A stretch of DNA of 64,000 nt from assembly GCA_029339505.1 (NCBI GenBank), contig JAQISU010000081.1:18471001-18535000 (forward strand). The letters run 5' to 3'. This stretch comes from Unio delphinus. Its lineage: Eukaryota > Mollusca > Bivalvia > Unionida > Unionidae. Of this stretch, positions 21,920 through 34,849 are shown one piece after another. The position numbers and the translations under genes are program-made. The first letter of the stretch is position 1; every line of letters begins with the position of its first letter. The notes under the pieces were generated by a model. It saw only the letters and a list, made by a program, of their open reading frames with translations. It was not told the DNA's origin and made no database searches.

Positions 21920-22663
21920 ATCGCTGTGGTAATTGTGTACTCTCGGGTATTACTTGTAATTGTTCACGTGTAAATCCACGTTTAGGAGCAGTTGAATCTA
22001 ATCTGTATATTGCAAGTCTACCCGTAGATCTTACTACACTTGAAATTTTGCGTGTGTTAATACTCCATATAGGACCAGTCGCTCCTTTTTTTTACCCCCT
22101 TAAAGTTCACCCGGCTCATAAAAGTATCTTACGATACCATTACCTAATACTAATACTGGTCGTTTCAAAAAATCATGGCGTTGTGCAGGTATATGTTTTG
22201 TGTAATCGCGCTAATAGGTTTCAACGCAGTAGTACGAGTAACCTCATTTTGTAATGCAGTTATCACATTGGAAGTTTGTAACCTATTCTCGAGATCTTAC
22301 ATCGTGAATTATTTCGTTTGCATACTGATATCCAAATGACCGCTCAGCAAGAGTCTTGACTTTCCTACGTTAATTCCGAACTTTTTTCGAAGCATTCCAC
22401 TGTGTCTTGTAGGGGTATCTCCATTGGTACATCTGAAAGATGTAGTTCTCCTGTCTGTTTAAAAAAAATATCGTTCTTAATATCGGTTCTTCCTTTTCTA
22501 CTACAACTTTCTCCCCGTGTTTGTTAATTTCTCCATATGGTAGAGTTGGTGAGTTGCCTCGTGGTCTTATTGTATAGCCTTTGTAATCTTCTCTTTTTAA
22601 CGAATAAATCTTTTGCTGCATTTCTGTGTCCATTACTTTCAGTGCTATTAAAAACGTTGACAC
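21920..22663 (-). pseudogene. Polinton-type integrase relic
   Basis: On the minus strand the N-terminal part (22663-22370) has an open frame of 97 codons whose FFLNRQENYIFQM segment resembles the zinc-binding N-terminus of Polinton integrases. The C-terminal part (about 22150-21920) has RYFYEPGEL, a stop, and RGFTREQLQVIP, resembling the C-terminal domain with its conserved FxREEL-like end. The catalytic DDE core between them seems to be largely deleted. The fragments are described only as seen; the copy cannot make a working enzyme. Confidence 0.4.
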
Positions 22664-22779
22664 CCCGGGTATATTTCCCCTCTGTATTCATTGCATATAT
22701 AGTAATTGCGTTCCATCCTTATCGTTTCATTCAAGAAATGAACCTTCCTTGGTGTCTACTCTCCATATCCTGAAGTGTT

Positions 22780-25700
22780 TCTGTAAGTATTTTATGACCT
22801 TGCGTGAAGCCACAATTTTTGTCTCAGTATGTTTACCATTTTGCGTCTTGAGTATTGTTCACCTTTTTAGTTTAGGATTGTGAAAAGCTGGTTGCAAATT
22901 CTTCCTCCTTCACTGCAATGTATAATCTTATCATTTTTTTGGTAGTGTTTTGATTTTATCTACTTCATTCTATGTTGAAAAACAGGTATCACATTTCGTA
23001 TCGTTTTACATTTCAGTCTGTTTTGTGCGCGCCATTGTGACTTTAAACACTTGCTTGACTTCTCAAGAACAATTATTTGAATCAAAACAATTTATATCCT
23101 ATGATATAACTGTAAATATAATACTTAACTCGCATATATCTACTGCTGGAGATCGCGCGTAATAAAATCTACTGTTCACTGTAAAACGTCTAATAATGTA
23201 ATAAATATGTATACTCGCTGTAATTATTGAACATAATGCTCTCACGCAAAATGAGTCGGAGTGGCGTCTCTTGAGCTTCTCTATGGGCTACGTTTAGGGT
23301 ATCGAATTGGGCGGACCTGAGCGCACTGTCAGGTGCAGGCAGGTTGGGGCTTAGTTGTGAAAAATCACTCGCGTAGTTGTTTAATGTTTATGCGCGTGGC
23401 TCAATTCGCATTAAAAACTATATCAACTTCCCATTGTCGCACAAGTCCGTTTTACCCTAAAATCGTTAGGGTTTTCTTACCCAATGTACAAATCATCAAT
23501 CAGTACAGGTTGGTAAGTATAAATGGTATAGAACTTGGATTATTATGCTTCACAAAACTGAAGACAGATGGATAGACGGACGGACGAGTTGACAAAATCA
23601 TAACATAATAGTTTCTGTCTTAAGACGGGGGTATAATACAAGTATTCTGGTGCATTGTTTTGCATATTTGAAAACACTGTGAGGAAGCCAGTATGTTGTA
23701 TACTGTTAAACACTTAATGTTCAGCTAATCGGTATTCTGAATAATTTAATGTAAATAATAATATGGTTTTCAGCATTATTTAGAGTATTGAATCATTTGT
23801 GAAGGTAAGTTACAAGGTAATACAAGTACATTTACCTGAGTCCAAAGCTATTCATCGTTGTCCTTTATTGACGGCATGAGCAGGGAAGCGTGAAATTAAA
23901 CGGGTTGCAAGGTCTTAATTTGTAGTACTAAACAATCCTGATTTGTGTGCAGTGTATTATATATTGTAGGCATCGCTATATATTGAATGTTTAAGTTATA
24001 TACAAATAAACCTTTGGTTCGTTAAGTTGTGGGTTCATGTAACAGTGGAAAACCTGGAATTCATAAAAGAGAGGCATTAATGGACTAAATTAGCAAGCTA
24101 TTCTGATCATTGAATATCTGCATTGAAAAAAAAATGAAAATTTGATTACGCATGATGAAAACATATACAGATACAGCCATTTCGTATTTAAATTATTGTT
24201 TCTGCCATTCGCTTTTTTGCAAAGGCAACTTTGAATATCACCTTTTTGATATGGATGAGTAGATTATGATTTTCATAACGAATATGAGGAATAGAGTTTT
24301 CACTGACTGCATTCGTATACAAGGTCAGACTGTAGTAAACTATACAAAAGCAAGAAGAACAACGTATTTCTGGGAGACATTTCTTGGAAGAAGTCAGGTA
24401 AAATTATTTGCAAAAGCATGGAATACAAGTACTTACATTATTATCAGATTACTCCTCACACTACTGAAATTATATAGTATTATTTTGAGACACTGACCAG
24501 ATGCATTTTCTTTAAATATTATAATACTACTATAAAGATCATGAAAATAAATGTTCTTTAACATGAAATTATGATAGGCACACGTCAAGGACAATATAAT
24601 TTCATTATTATCACTAATGTGTCTCATGCTGCTCTTCCAACAAATTAAACTAAGGATAACTTCCATCACTGACTGTTTTGAATATCTATGCATTTCACTC
24701 AATCCTTTTCCTCCCACACACGTTGTAACATACTACCCCATTCCCCCCCCCCCCCCGGTAAATAATGACCTGTCCCACACTCTAACCTTTTAATTAATCC
24801 ATTCTTCTGTGAAAATAGTTTGCAAATCTAATAAAATTAGACGTACGGAAGCATAAGCTCAAACAAAGATGACGAATATCTAAAGAAATATTCACCAAGT
24901 AACTTTGTACAAGGGGTATATGGATAAAAATCTAATGGCTATCCAGACACTTGACACTTTTCTTCTCCACGAAAATATGATACTAAATATTGTGACCTTA
25001 GTTTTGATCTTGTGACCTCCACACCAAGAGCAATATGTATATCCCACAGGAAACAGTTTTACATTGATGCTGTCATTTCACCATCCCAGGTAATAACATA
25101 GTACAGCAAAATCCCAAAACTTTGCGCATAGGTCATCCACTTAAAATTGAAGAAATTGTTCCCTTGACTTAAACATTGTTGAAGTATAACCTTTCTACCT
25201 AATGAATTTTTGACGAAGTCTGAGATTTATCCACGGATAAAAACAGGAGACACTGATCTAATAAAACTTTCGACCGAAAATTGATGGAAGCAGATAGACG
25301 GACCTTGTGACCGTCTATGTTTTGCCTTTTGCAACACGTGTTATCAGGGAGACACAAACTGTCAGTGTAATTGCATTTTTTGTTTATTAGATTTTGGACC
25401 ACTTCCAAGAGACCCCCAAACTGAATCCCTCTGACATGTGATTCTCACACATGTACGAGATAAATACCAAGTTTATTTAATTTCTACACAGCTAAGATCA
25501 GATATTCACATGCTTAAGATGGTTAGATAGATGACAACATAAACAAACAGATGATGGTGAGATTTGTTTGTGGTCAAATATAATATTTAAAGAAGAGACA
25601 CAGTTTGTCAAATTAATTCTTAATACTTTCAAAAAGAGGCTCAGGTGAACCTGAAATTCCTCATCTTGCTGGTATCAAACAAGTAATATATTTTATTTAC

Positions 25701-26950
25701 CAAATGTTATGTTGAATGACCAGTCAGAATCACGTGATCAAATTTATAATTATCTTAGTATTTTCATTAAAACGTTGTCACTGGATTAAAGCTGTGTTTA
25801 ATTTAAAACATTTTATTAAAATATGCTCTGGTTTAGAACTGAATTAAAATCTGAGAGTGGATTTTAATTTTTTGTACGATGAAATAAAAACAAGTTTTGG
25901 CTTGGAAGTAAGTAATCCTTGAGAACAATTATGTGAGTATTTTGAATTATAATATAATGTCAAATGAAAACTCAGATAAAATTAATATCACATTTTATAC
26001 GAAGTAAAGTTAAATGAGGCTTTGAAAACTTGGACACGTTTCCACAATGGTTTTGTCTAGCTGTTACTATACAATCTGAGAGCGCATACGTTCGATGATC
26101 CTACGGAGACGATGAAGCCGTACTGAACACTCATCCAAGTTAAGTTATTTTATCTGCAAATTATGTTATCGGAAAAATTCTGAGACCATTGTGGGAAAAT
26201 AAGAGTCGCCTTACCTATATTGTTATTAAAACCATCCGATTATTTTAAAACATAAAACATAAAATTGTTAGCTGCTTATAGTTACACAAAACTAAAGCCT
26301 TGTCCAGATGACGATAATGTTGGTGATTATTCTATATTTTGATTTTTGACTAGAACTAAAATGTAAGTTGTGTATCCTTTAAGGAGCAATATTTTAGCCC
26401 GTGATGAGACAGTATATTGAGAAAACTACTGGCACAAATGTTATTGGCAACGAAATCTGCACCAGAAAGATCAACGGACTGAGATACTGTTCAGATGGCT
26501 ATATGTTAGACGGCCCTAAAACTTTGCTCCCAAGTTCCCATTGTACGAGATGTCAGAAAAATACTTGATTATTGTTTGCCGCTAGTATCATGATTAGAAG
26601 TGTCAGTCATAGCATCACACGGCCTGGTTGTCGACACGATGTTTCGCAATTACCCACTATATTAATTTTGATTTTATCCGGAATATGACAAAACATTTTA
26701 TAACATTGTCTATGGCTGATATGAGAAGGATCTAATCATAATACTAATCGGTTAGTGACTACGACGACTGTTGATTTAGGCGAATCTTTCTGAAGAAGAC
26801 TTTGCAGTATAATATGATTACTTGATCTGTCTAGGCAGTACTGCAAATACAATAGACGAATAAGAAACATGATGAAGATAAGCAATGGGAATAGTTGAAG
26901 ATTACGTACAATAACATTACAAACTTGCCAAACAATGACAAACTAATCCA
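22780..26950. other. Gene-free AT-rich stretch
   Basis: No supported gene or RNA. A GC-richer patch with runs of acgga units near 23570-23590 resembles a dispersed repeat. A poly-C tract of about 14 lies at 24744-24757. Short ORFs (for example 24266-24496) have no recognisable domain. Confidence 0.45.
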
Positions 26951-26960
26951 ACGTGCCCTA

Positions 26961-28325
26961 TCAAAATTGTATCTGATTGTATCTGAATGTGAGGGAAAAC
27001 AAACATTTGAATATAGTATATAGTTTTAACTCAAGTAGACTAATGGTATAATTCGAGCTCTCACAAAATGCCAAAGTAACATTTCTCATAGGCTGGACTA
27101 GAGAAGACACGAGCTGTATGATGCATGAAATCAGATTATTAAATAGCGCACACAAGTTTATCAAGGACGCTCTCAATATAAGTTAGAAGGAGTCAAGGTA
27201 ACTTCTAGATCATTTAAATTTTATACGCAGAAATCATTATCAAACTGGATTAATCTAAACGAGTACTAGAAGTCAAGGATAATAAAGTTAAATTGCTCTG
27301 TTTGATTTTGTCAAGCTTAGAATCGACAGCACCAAATTTTAATTCACGTTGCATTTTATTTTCTCCTCTGTAGTTTAGTAGCCACCATCATATTCGGCGC
27401 CAACTATTTTTCCTGCTGATATATTTTGCGGAATTCATTTTATACATCCTAACACAGATTGGACTTGGTTCAACCACGATGTTGTCTTCTATTCTGAACT
27501 CATTAACGAGATCCTCCATGTGTAATAGGGCATCACGCAAGCAAGTCCTATATTGGTTTAGAATGTTTGTGCACTTGATGTAAGAGTGCTTGCACATTGC
27601 CTTTTTTGACGATCTTGCTCCACGTTTCTAAATGATGTTTGTGCTGCAATTCTAACTAAATATATAATCAAACAGAAACGGATTTAAGAAAGTTCTCATG
27701 CTAGCAACATCCGCAGCACTAAGTACCAGATGACATGCAGACAGCAAAAACAACAGGAGCTTGTAATATCGGCAATATTTCTTGAAACAGTAATCTTATT
27801 TGCGATTGCATCTGTAAAATGCGATAATTTTATTTCTCTTGTCTTTTTCAAGGTGGATTCTACTATAATTGAAGTCCATGATATCTTTCATCCTACATAA
27901 CATAGACAATATTTTCTAAATTTCTGGTTGTATATTGTCCTCTTGTTGTATTTCGTAATTTGGTTGTATTTCGCGATGGATTTCATCCTCTGGAACATTT
28001 GGTGAATTCAGTGGAGACAACTCAGAAATCTTCGTCAAACGCATATTGCAGAGTGGATTATGAGTGTCAAAGAAAGATGAACGTACTTTGTTGTACGGTA
28101 CATTTAAATTTTATCAGAGTTACACTTTTGTAAGATTGGACTTATTGAAATATCTATTCGGTATCTCAGACATTTATAAAGAAGAGAAATTGAGTCTGCC
28201 AATGAAATGTTTTCGAATAAAGTAGGCTTCTCTCTCAGGATTTGGATAACTCCTGCCACATGAATAACTATGCCTGATGACATGGTACACTGACTCAACC
28301 AATTTTTCCTTTTATAAATCAGCAT
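26961..28325 (-). pseudogene. Unrecognised minus-strand ORF relics
   Basis: Short minus-strand frames at 26961-27176, 27388-27597 and 28104-28325 are protein-like and interrupted. They may be parts of one decayed mobile-element gene set running right to left. No domain was recognised. Confidence 0.2.
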
Positions 28326-28585
28326 CTGATCTTAGCTGTGGTGGGTCTGGCTGCGGCTTTAGAAGGAAATTCCTGATCTAATTTACTTTGTATTATTGTA
28401 TACACTCTGTACATTTTTTTTTTATGGTGTCACTGAACGTGTACCTAAGTGAAACAACCATTTTTAAAATTAGTTTTCCTTTTCGCACTTGCTTCTGCAA
28501 ATTTGCAAAGTTTTCCTTAGGTAATTTTATTCCAACGAAGAAAGTCATTTGTAGCACATGTATGTTATAAATGCACTTTAGCGAG

Positions 28586-29026
28586 TCAACATAGTAAGTT
28601 GCAGTAGACAGTATATTGGCACTGACTCGTTCTTTTCATCGTAATTGAAAATCCGATAGTACATCTCAACCTTGTCAGATTCTCTGGCGTAATATGCTTT
28701 GCTTCATGTTGTGACTGCGGTGGATACTCTAGATCTAATTTGCTGATGACATTTGAATAAAGATCTTGCCATTTTTTTCGGAGAATGTTACAGTGCGCCT
28801 GCATCATCTTCGTCTCGTGTAATCTGAAAGTTCTATATCAGAAGTTATTCTGTCTTTAAGCATACTGATTCTGAAGTGAAACTCGGTCTTAATAAAACCA
28901 ACTTGTAGTTCCTTTACTTCATATTTAAGATTGCAGATGTATTTACCGACAGTGTAATAAGCTCTGACCGCTTTCAGCATTGCAGGTGATAGCTCAACAG
29001 CTACGGTGTCTATATTAAGCTTGGAA
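28586..29026 (-). pseudogene. Decayed helical protein relic in two frames
   Basis: One frame (about 29026-28803) reads KLNIDTVAVELSPAMLKAV and runs on for some 75 codons. The next frame starts at 28807 and continues to 28586. The two overlap by a few bases, which suggests a frameshift in a longer gene. The composition is charged and helical. It could be a gag-like or other element protein; no family is recognised. Confidence 0.3.
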
Positions 29027-30377
29027 AGAATGTTTCATTTTTTTAAAAGAAAATGTTCATGTGATGACATGATAATGAGCTTCTGCGATCTGTTTATTTT
29101 ACAAATTCTGGAAACTATTCTTGGTGTGGTCACTATGTTTCATTTTGTGGCTTCATTTCAGTCTGATCGTCATCAGGAGAATTGGCTCTTAAATCTCAGA
29201 CATAACCATTAGCCACACTATGTCATCATAGTCAAAGTTTTCTGTACAATCTCATCTGACAATTTCCTTCAGCTTTTTATTTCTTAGATTCTTTTGTCTG
29301 ACGTCCATGTCCATTCATTCGTGATCTTCATTTGTATCTTTTTCTTGTTCCGTGTTCATCTTTCTGCGTTTTATTATCTGACACCAATAATTGATTCAAG
29401 TGTTTTACTGCTTGACTTATTTATTGTACTTTTCTTCCATTTATGCAGAACACAAAATATACGCAACATCTTGCATGTTGTCCTACATGGATGACGCCAT
29501 ATATTTCAAAGCCTGTGTTGTATATGCTTGGGAAACGTTTTGCCCAATTGACAGTATCATTTGATGCCAACAGCTGCTAATTGTTTATAAGTTAGTTGCC
29601 AATCATCTTACTCCAAACAGCAAAGCTCCATATGGGATGTGAACAGCAAATGCACAGAAAGCTTGGTAGCTGCTTGAGTATTGGGACCAGGCGTGTTTTC
29701 TCACGCGCTTGATATCATCATACTGTTTTGTTGCCGCGTCTGTGATAGCACGCCTACGGATTTATTAATGCACTTTTCACGTCTACAATATTGTGATCAT
29801 TTAAAAAGTAGACATGCTAACGTTGATCGAAATTGTAAATCCTTCTAGTGCCTGAATAAATAATGGACTGTAATCCGCCGACCTCAAAGGTTCTATTTTC
29901 TTTATTTAAAAAATCTGACTTTTTTGCAATCAGAAAGAAAAAACAATGATTTGCCTTCATATAGTACTGACATCATTCCTATATACCTATTGACGCTATC
30001 AAATTTATAATTTCATTATATCCTATATTGATATCGTAAGTCATAGTTCCGCCAGCTAGCATAAAGCGGCATTTGATGTCAATGATACTTGACGCTCAAT
30101 GATGTCTTGCAGAACTTACGCACCCTTGAGATAAATTATTTTTAGCTTCTGTCAGGCTTGGATATTTGCTCACGCATTCCTTTCTGTGCTATCGCGTGGC
30201 GCGGCCACATCTTTAAAAAGTTTGCGTTGATATATTTGGTGGTCCTTATATTATTTTACAAAAAATTTTCACGCGCCTGTTAGCATCTGTAGCTGAACTT
30301 GTTGAAGCCGCATTTGAGTTTCTGCTGTTGCCAATGATAGCGCCAAAGACTGTAAAGATGCGCACTATAAACATGTA

Positions 30378-30605
30378 TTGAGAAGACGTCAGAAAATCGC
30401 AACAAGCATTATGGTATTTCCTAGCGGCGAAGAAGAGGTTCCTGAAATGTATTGTAGCAGTTTTGACGAATTTTGTTTTACAAATGATCAGTCACTTACT
30501 GACCAACAACCATATAACCAAGTAGACGCCACACCGATGCGGCAAGACATGTGGTATATAGCCCGTACAAAAGAAAAACAAATGCTACAAATGTATGTCA
30601 TATGA
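30378..30605 (+). pseudogene. Unrecognised 75-codon ORF
   Basis: Open frame with an acidic start (SGEEEVPEMYCSSFDEF) and a basic end. No domain recognised and no splice borders evident. It may be a relic. Confidence 0.15.
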
Positions 30606-31884
30606 GCAATAAAAGGGAACTTTTATCAGAGAGCGAATTGACAATGTTTTTGTCAGAGGCGCTTTTTGACTTCAATATCAGGTTGGCATAGGAACATTGA
30701 AACCTAGAAAATCTATGGCTGATAGATGAAATGTTAGACTAAATGTTGTCAAATCAAATGTCAGCAGAAGATAAATGTTTAGCAACTCAAAAGTCAACAA
30801 ACCAAATACAAGCAAACAAAAGATACCGCCAAACCAACGTCTAAACAAAAATAGACGATGTTCTTGCATAATAATTAAATAAGCAAGGTAAAGACATTTT
30901 CTAAGGAGCAGAGATGGTGTTGATGAGTTTTGGTCTGCAGATTTAATTGATATGAATGAATGTTTCAAAGAGAACTGAAGAGTCGAACACTTGCTAAACA
31001 TTGTTAATATCTTTAGTAAGTACACGTGGAAGTTGTCACTAACATAACACAGGCGATGCTATCTGCCATCTGTACGCAAAGCAGCAAAGCTCTCGGTCGA
31101 TCACGGCGGGGAAAGTGAGGAAAATATAAGAATGCTGTGGGGAAGCATCTGAAAAAATCAAATAAAATATCTGAGCGCCCTGTAGGCTAGTTGACAAAAA
31201 TAATAATACTAAACATGTAAGCATTTGAATGATGCCAGTGATAAAAACAGCCAATATGATGTAGCAGACAAGTTATTCTTCAGGAGAAAGAGCATTGTGG
31301 GCAATCGAATTTGACTTGTTAGAAACAAGAGAATGTTCTTGAAAAGTCATACAAAGAAGTGGACCTAATACAATTTTGTTAATCTAGAAATGAGACAATT
31401 CCTGTGCTATGGAATATAGCAGACTTTAGTGGCGACCATATCATGGGAGCATTTTATGAGCATGAATTATCCGCCTCATCTTTATGACAAACAGGCAGGT
31501 ATTCACTCTAGAAACACTAATATATGCACTCTGCAGAGAAATAATATTAATTTGACGCCTGCATGCAAGAACTGCAAAATAAGTATGCTGAATTTTTATA
31601 ATGCTTTTTGCGGGTCATTAACTTACACGTTGCAACCTTATCTTGTATACCATGTGAAATAAATTACAGTGTTATAAAATATAAGTAATTTGTGGCTTAT
31701 TTAGACAATTTTCACACTTTTCAGCATTAAATAAAACAATTTCAGTGATTCATATTTATATCAATGGTCAAGAAAATAGTATATATTTTAATACATACAT
31801 GAAGACATTAAGTACTTGTAAGGTTGCCAGGCAAATACATAACTTCAAATGTTTTAATATCACGTTTAGTCATATTTTGAATTA

Positions 31885-32225
31885 TTAATATATTGTTAAT
31901 TTGGGTGATTTTAATTGGCACTTACTTCGTACTAATGGTTCGTCAAATGCAGGAATAGGTTGCAGATGAGCCTCAGGTATCTTCTGATTGGGTTCTCCTA
32001 CCATGCGAAAAGTTTTACAACATCTGCAGTATTTTTGCAGGTCATTATACTTTTCAGCCAATAAAAACGATTCAAGATGTTGCGATATGTCTTGCTGACT
32101 TCTAAATGACAAGTCAATGGAGTTTCAGGAGCTAGATTAAGAATGTCCTGTCGATATGATGTTGGAATGACTACTTGATAGTTTCCTGACCACTCTTAGC
32201 AGCGGGTAATTCAGATGAACTCCAT
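31885..32225 (-). pseudogene. Ty3/gypsy integrase N-terminal relic
   Basis: The frame at 32112-31885 reads KYCRCCKTFRMVGEPNQ and then IPEAHLQPIPAFDEP, the zinc-binding end and linker of gypsy-type integrases. The adjacent frame (about 32225-32040) gives PTSYRQDILNLAPE and the helix leading to it, with a shift between them. The region just before the catalytic core is preserved, but the core is absent. No RT or RNase H was recognised in the sequence up to 34 kb. Confidence 0.65.
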
Positions 32226-33380
32226 TTTCTCATTATGAAAGAAAATGTTTACGAAGGTATGTTAGCCAGTTTTGATTTCGCAGGTTGTCCTAGAGAAAAT
32301 GACAACCCGACTAGTAGATACAATGAAAAAAAGTTGTAGGAAAGTTCAAAGAAGATCAGATGACAAATATGCAAGAGGTCATCCCACCAGGAAGTAAAAT
32401 GTACACGTGAGGCTGCTGAAATTTTCCGAGAATTGTGCCATTGATATTAAGAAAAATATTGCAAAAATATCATCACGTATGACGACTACACGATGTCATT
32501 ATCCAGCAATAATCTATATGTCACAAAGAATTCTTTCTGGCTATACCACCATGTCGTAAACACGTTCAAACTAAATAAAATTGGACTCGGGTTAAGATGA
32601 TACAAAATTCTTCCGACATGATTGTCGCTCGCAGGGCGCTAATTCGTGGTCACATTAAAAAAAGGTAGCTGATACGATATAATCATAAACTGTTTGCAGA
32701 GTTGAACTTAATATAATCCAAACATGACAACGCTGCTGTTGTAACAATTACACTCTTTGTCATCATAGGCAATGCTAAATGTAACACGCTTGTTGATTTT
32801 TGAATGACACGTTTTATCTTATGAGTACAGCAGTAATGAATTGTAATGAATTGTACAGCTGAGTGTTCATAGTGATATTCCTGCTTTTCTCATTGAAGGA
32901 AACATTTCTTTTGGCAGAGTATACAAATGTGTGGCTTGTGCTGGTGGGGCTGTCTTTGTATGTGTTATTATATCCTCTCACCATCAATTTTCCATTTGCT
33001 TGACCATTTTATGTTTTGTGTGTCTTTTTATCATTGAGATGGGCGGCAAAACCTCTTTTGGTATAATTCAGCGATGACTTTCGTAACAAAATCCGTGTGT
33101 CATCATCATCTTGGCATCCCTCTCGTGACCCAAAACCTTTGGTCCTAATATTACTCATTCCATAAGGTTGACTCGCAATAATTTGTTTGTATTCTATGTG
33201 TTGCATGTGTCTTTTTTCGCCGAATTAACTCGACTCCTATTTGTTGGACATATATTGTATTATTCACGTCATTATGTAAAATATAATATAGTTTCGAATT
33301 GTACGTTGAAGTTCAACCAAGTTCAAGCAAGCGAGCTCAAAAAAGTCAACTGTATATAATACAATAGGAATAGGAATAGG
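32226..33380. other. Decayed stretch next to the gypsy integrase relic
   Basis: The region where RT and RNase H of a minus-strand gypsy element would be expected shows no recognisable motif. A minus-strand ORF at 33009-33206 is unassigned. Confidence 0.35.
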
Positions 33381-33385
33381 AAAGC

Positions 33386-33925
33386 TTATGCAGAGTACAC
33401 AAAAGAAGAATCAAAGCAGAAGTCTTGGGCTGCTGAGTAATAATAGTTTCGAATCCCAGAGCCATACAGTAGGATAGAACGCCGGTGGATACATAAAGCA
33501 TTCTTCGGTCGCATCAAAGAAACCAAACGTTCTTGTTCTCCAGAATCGATATTATCTGCGTGGTCAGGGTGATCTTTCTTCTTAAGTACTTTAACTTCTC
33601 CACGCAAAGTATTTGTCTCTTCGAGACCGCTTCTAAGTTCTCGATGCTCTTATCCAACGTTTTGCCACTGAGATGATTTAAAATGACGTCTTGTCCTATT
33701 ACTCCATGTGCGAACTAAAAATAGAAAAAGCGATGTGTGCTAAGTTCTTTCTGACATCTTTGCATGCTCGAGACTGCTATGTGAATAACCGACAATCCTG
33801 CTGCTGCTATTCTTTTCAAGAATTTTATGGCACAGTATGTATCTAGCATCTCCTAGCTCATTTGCTTCATACATATCATACATTGCCTGCTCTCTCAATG
33901 TCATGCTATATAACTTATATTTCAT
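33386..33925 (-). pseudogene. Unrecognised minus-strand ORF relics
   Basis: A 61-codon frame (33925-33740) starts with ATG and reads MTLREQAMYDMYEANELGDA. A 73-codon frame (33607-33386) is rich in Lys/Asp, and the linking sequence around 33690-33610 is also protein-like in a third frame. This suggests one decayed gene. No family recognised. Confidence 0.3.
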
Positions 33926-34463
33926 AACATAACTGCAAAATAATTAGCTTTTTTGGCAAAATCAAAATATAGCAGTATTATCATATACTGCTTAAGATTA
34001 TACTATACTGGTTAAGTCATGCGTGTTATGTAAAATCAATGTGATTCATCTTTATCATCTGCAAGTTATGTCTTTTTTATGTTACATCTTTGTGCAATGA
34101 CAAGCAGCGACAAGCAGCTATCAGTTTTGAGCGTTTAAATTAATAATATAATATAAGGGGAATACTTGAGAACACTTGCTCGCTTCCCGTAATGGTTTCG
34201 CCGAGATTTTCCGATAAAATAATGACAAAATTACTTTCTTTTGATGTGAGAAAAGAGAAAATGGTCTGTGTTCCTTGATTATACAGAAAAGAGGAGGCTA
34301 GACCATTGTGGAAAAGTATGAGTGTTCTACACAGACAGAAGCATTGGTACCATCATGTCACTCATTGCGAACATAGTGGCTCTTACAACAATATCTGAAC
34401 AAACTTTCAAAATCTGTGTAAATTGGGGATACATCTTTCAACCAGCAATTACGATATCACCAG

Positions 34464-34699
<236 letters not shown>

Positions 34700-34800
34700 T
34701 ACCTGCATTCACCTGGTAAATACAATTATTAGAAGAATCACCAAGTGACATTAATGTAAAAATGATAATATTCCTCCGAATATTTCCAGATAATATTTTC

Positions 34801-34815
34801 TTTTCTATCTTGCAG
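34801..34815 (+). promoter_or_regulatory. Probable splice acceptor in the 5' UTR of the RING-FN3 gene
   Basis: A pyrimidine-rich tract ending tcttgcag lies 34 bp before the ATG at 34850. The coding exon would then start in the 5' UTR and carry the whole protein. The upstream non-coding exon was not identified. Confidence 0.5.
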
Positions 34816-34849
34816 ATTCAGAGAAATATAACGTACACAAAGAATCGCA

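Larger units (their letters stand above)
18600..22760. mobile_element. Decayed Polinton/Maverick-like element
   Basis: A run of frame-broken gene relics that together resemble the gene content of Polinton (Maverick) viruses/transposons. They include a Gly/Ala-rich hydrophobic protein relic, a relic with similarity in style to a minor structural protein, a CxxC/HxxxN nuclease-like segment on the plus strand and an integrase-like relic on the minus strand. All have stops or shifts. Polinton terminal repeats were not found, so the limits are those of the recognisable relics. The assignment rests on the combination and on the integrase-like segment. It is inference. Confidence 0.4.
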
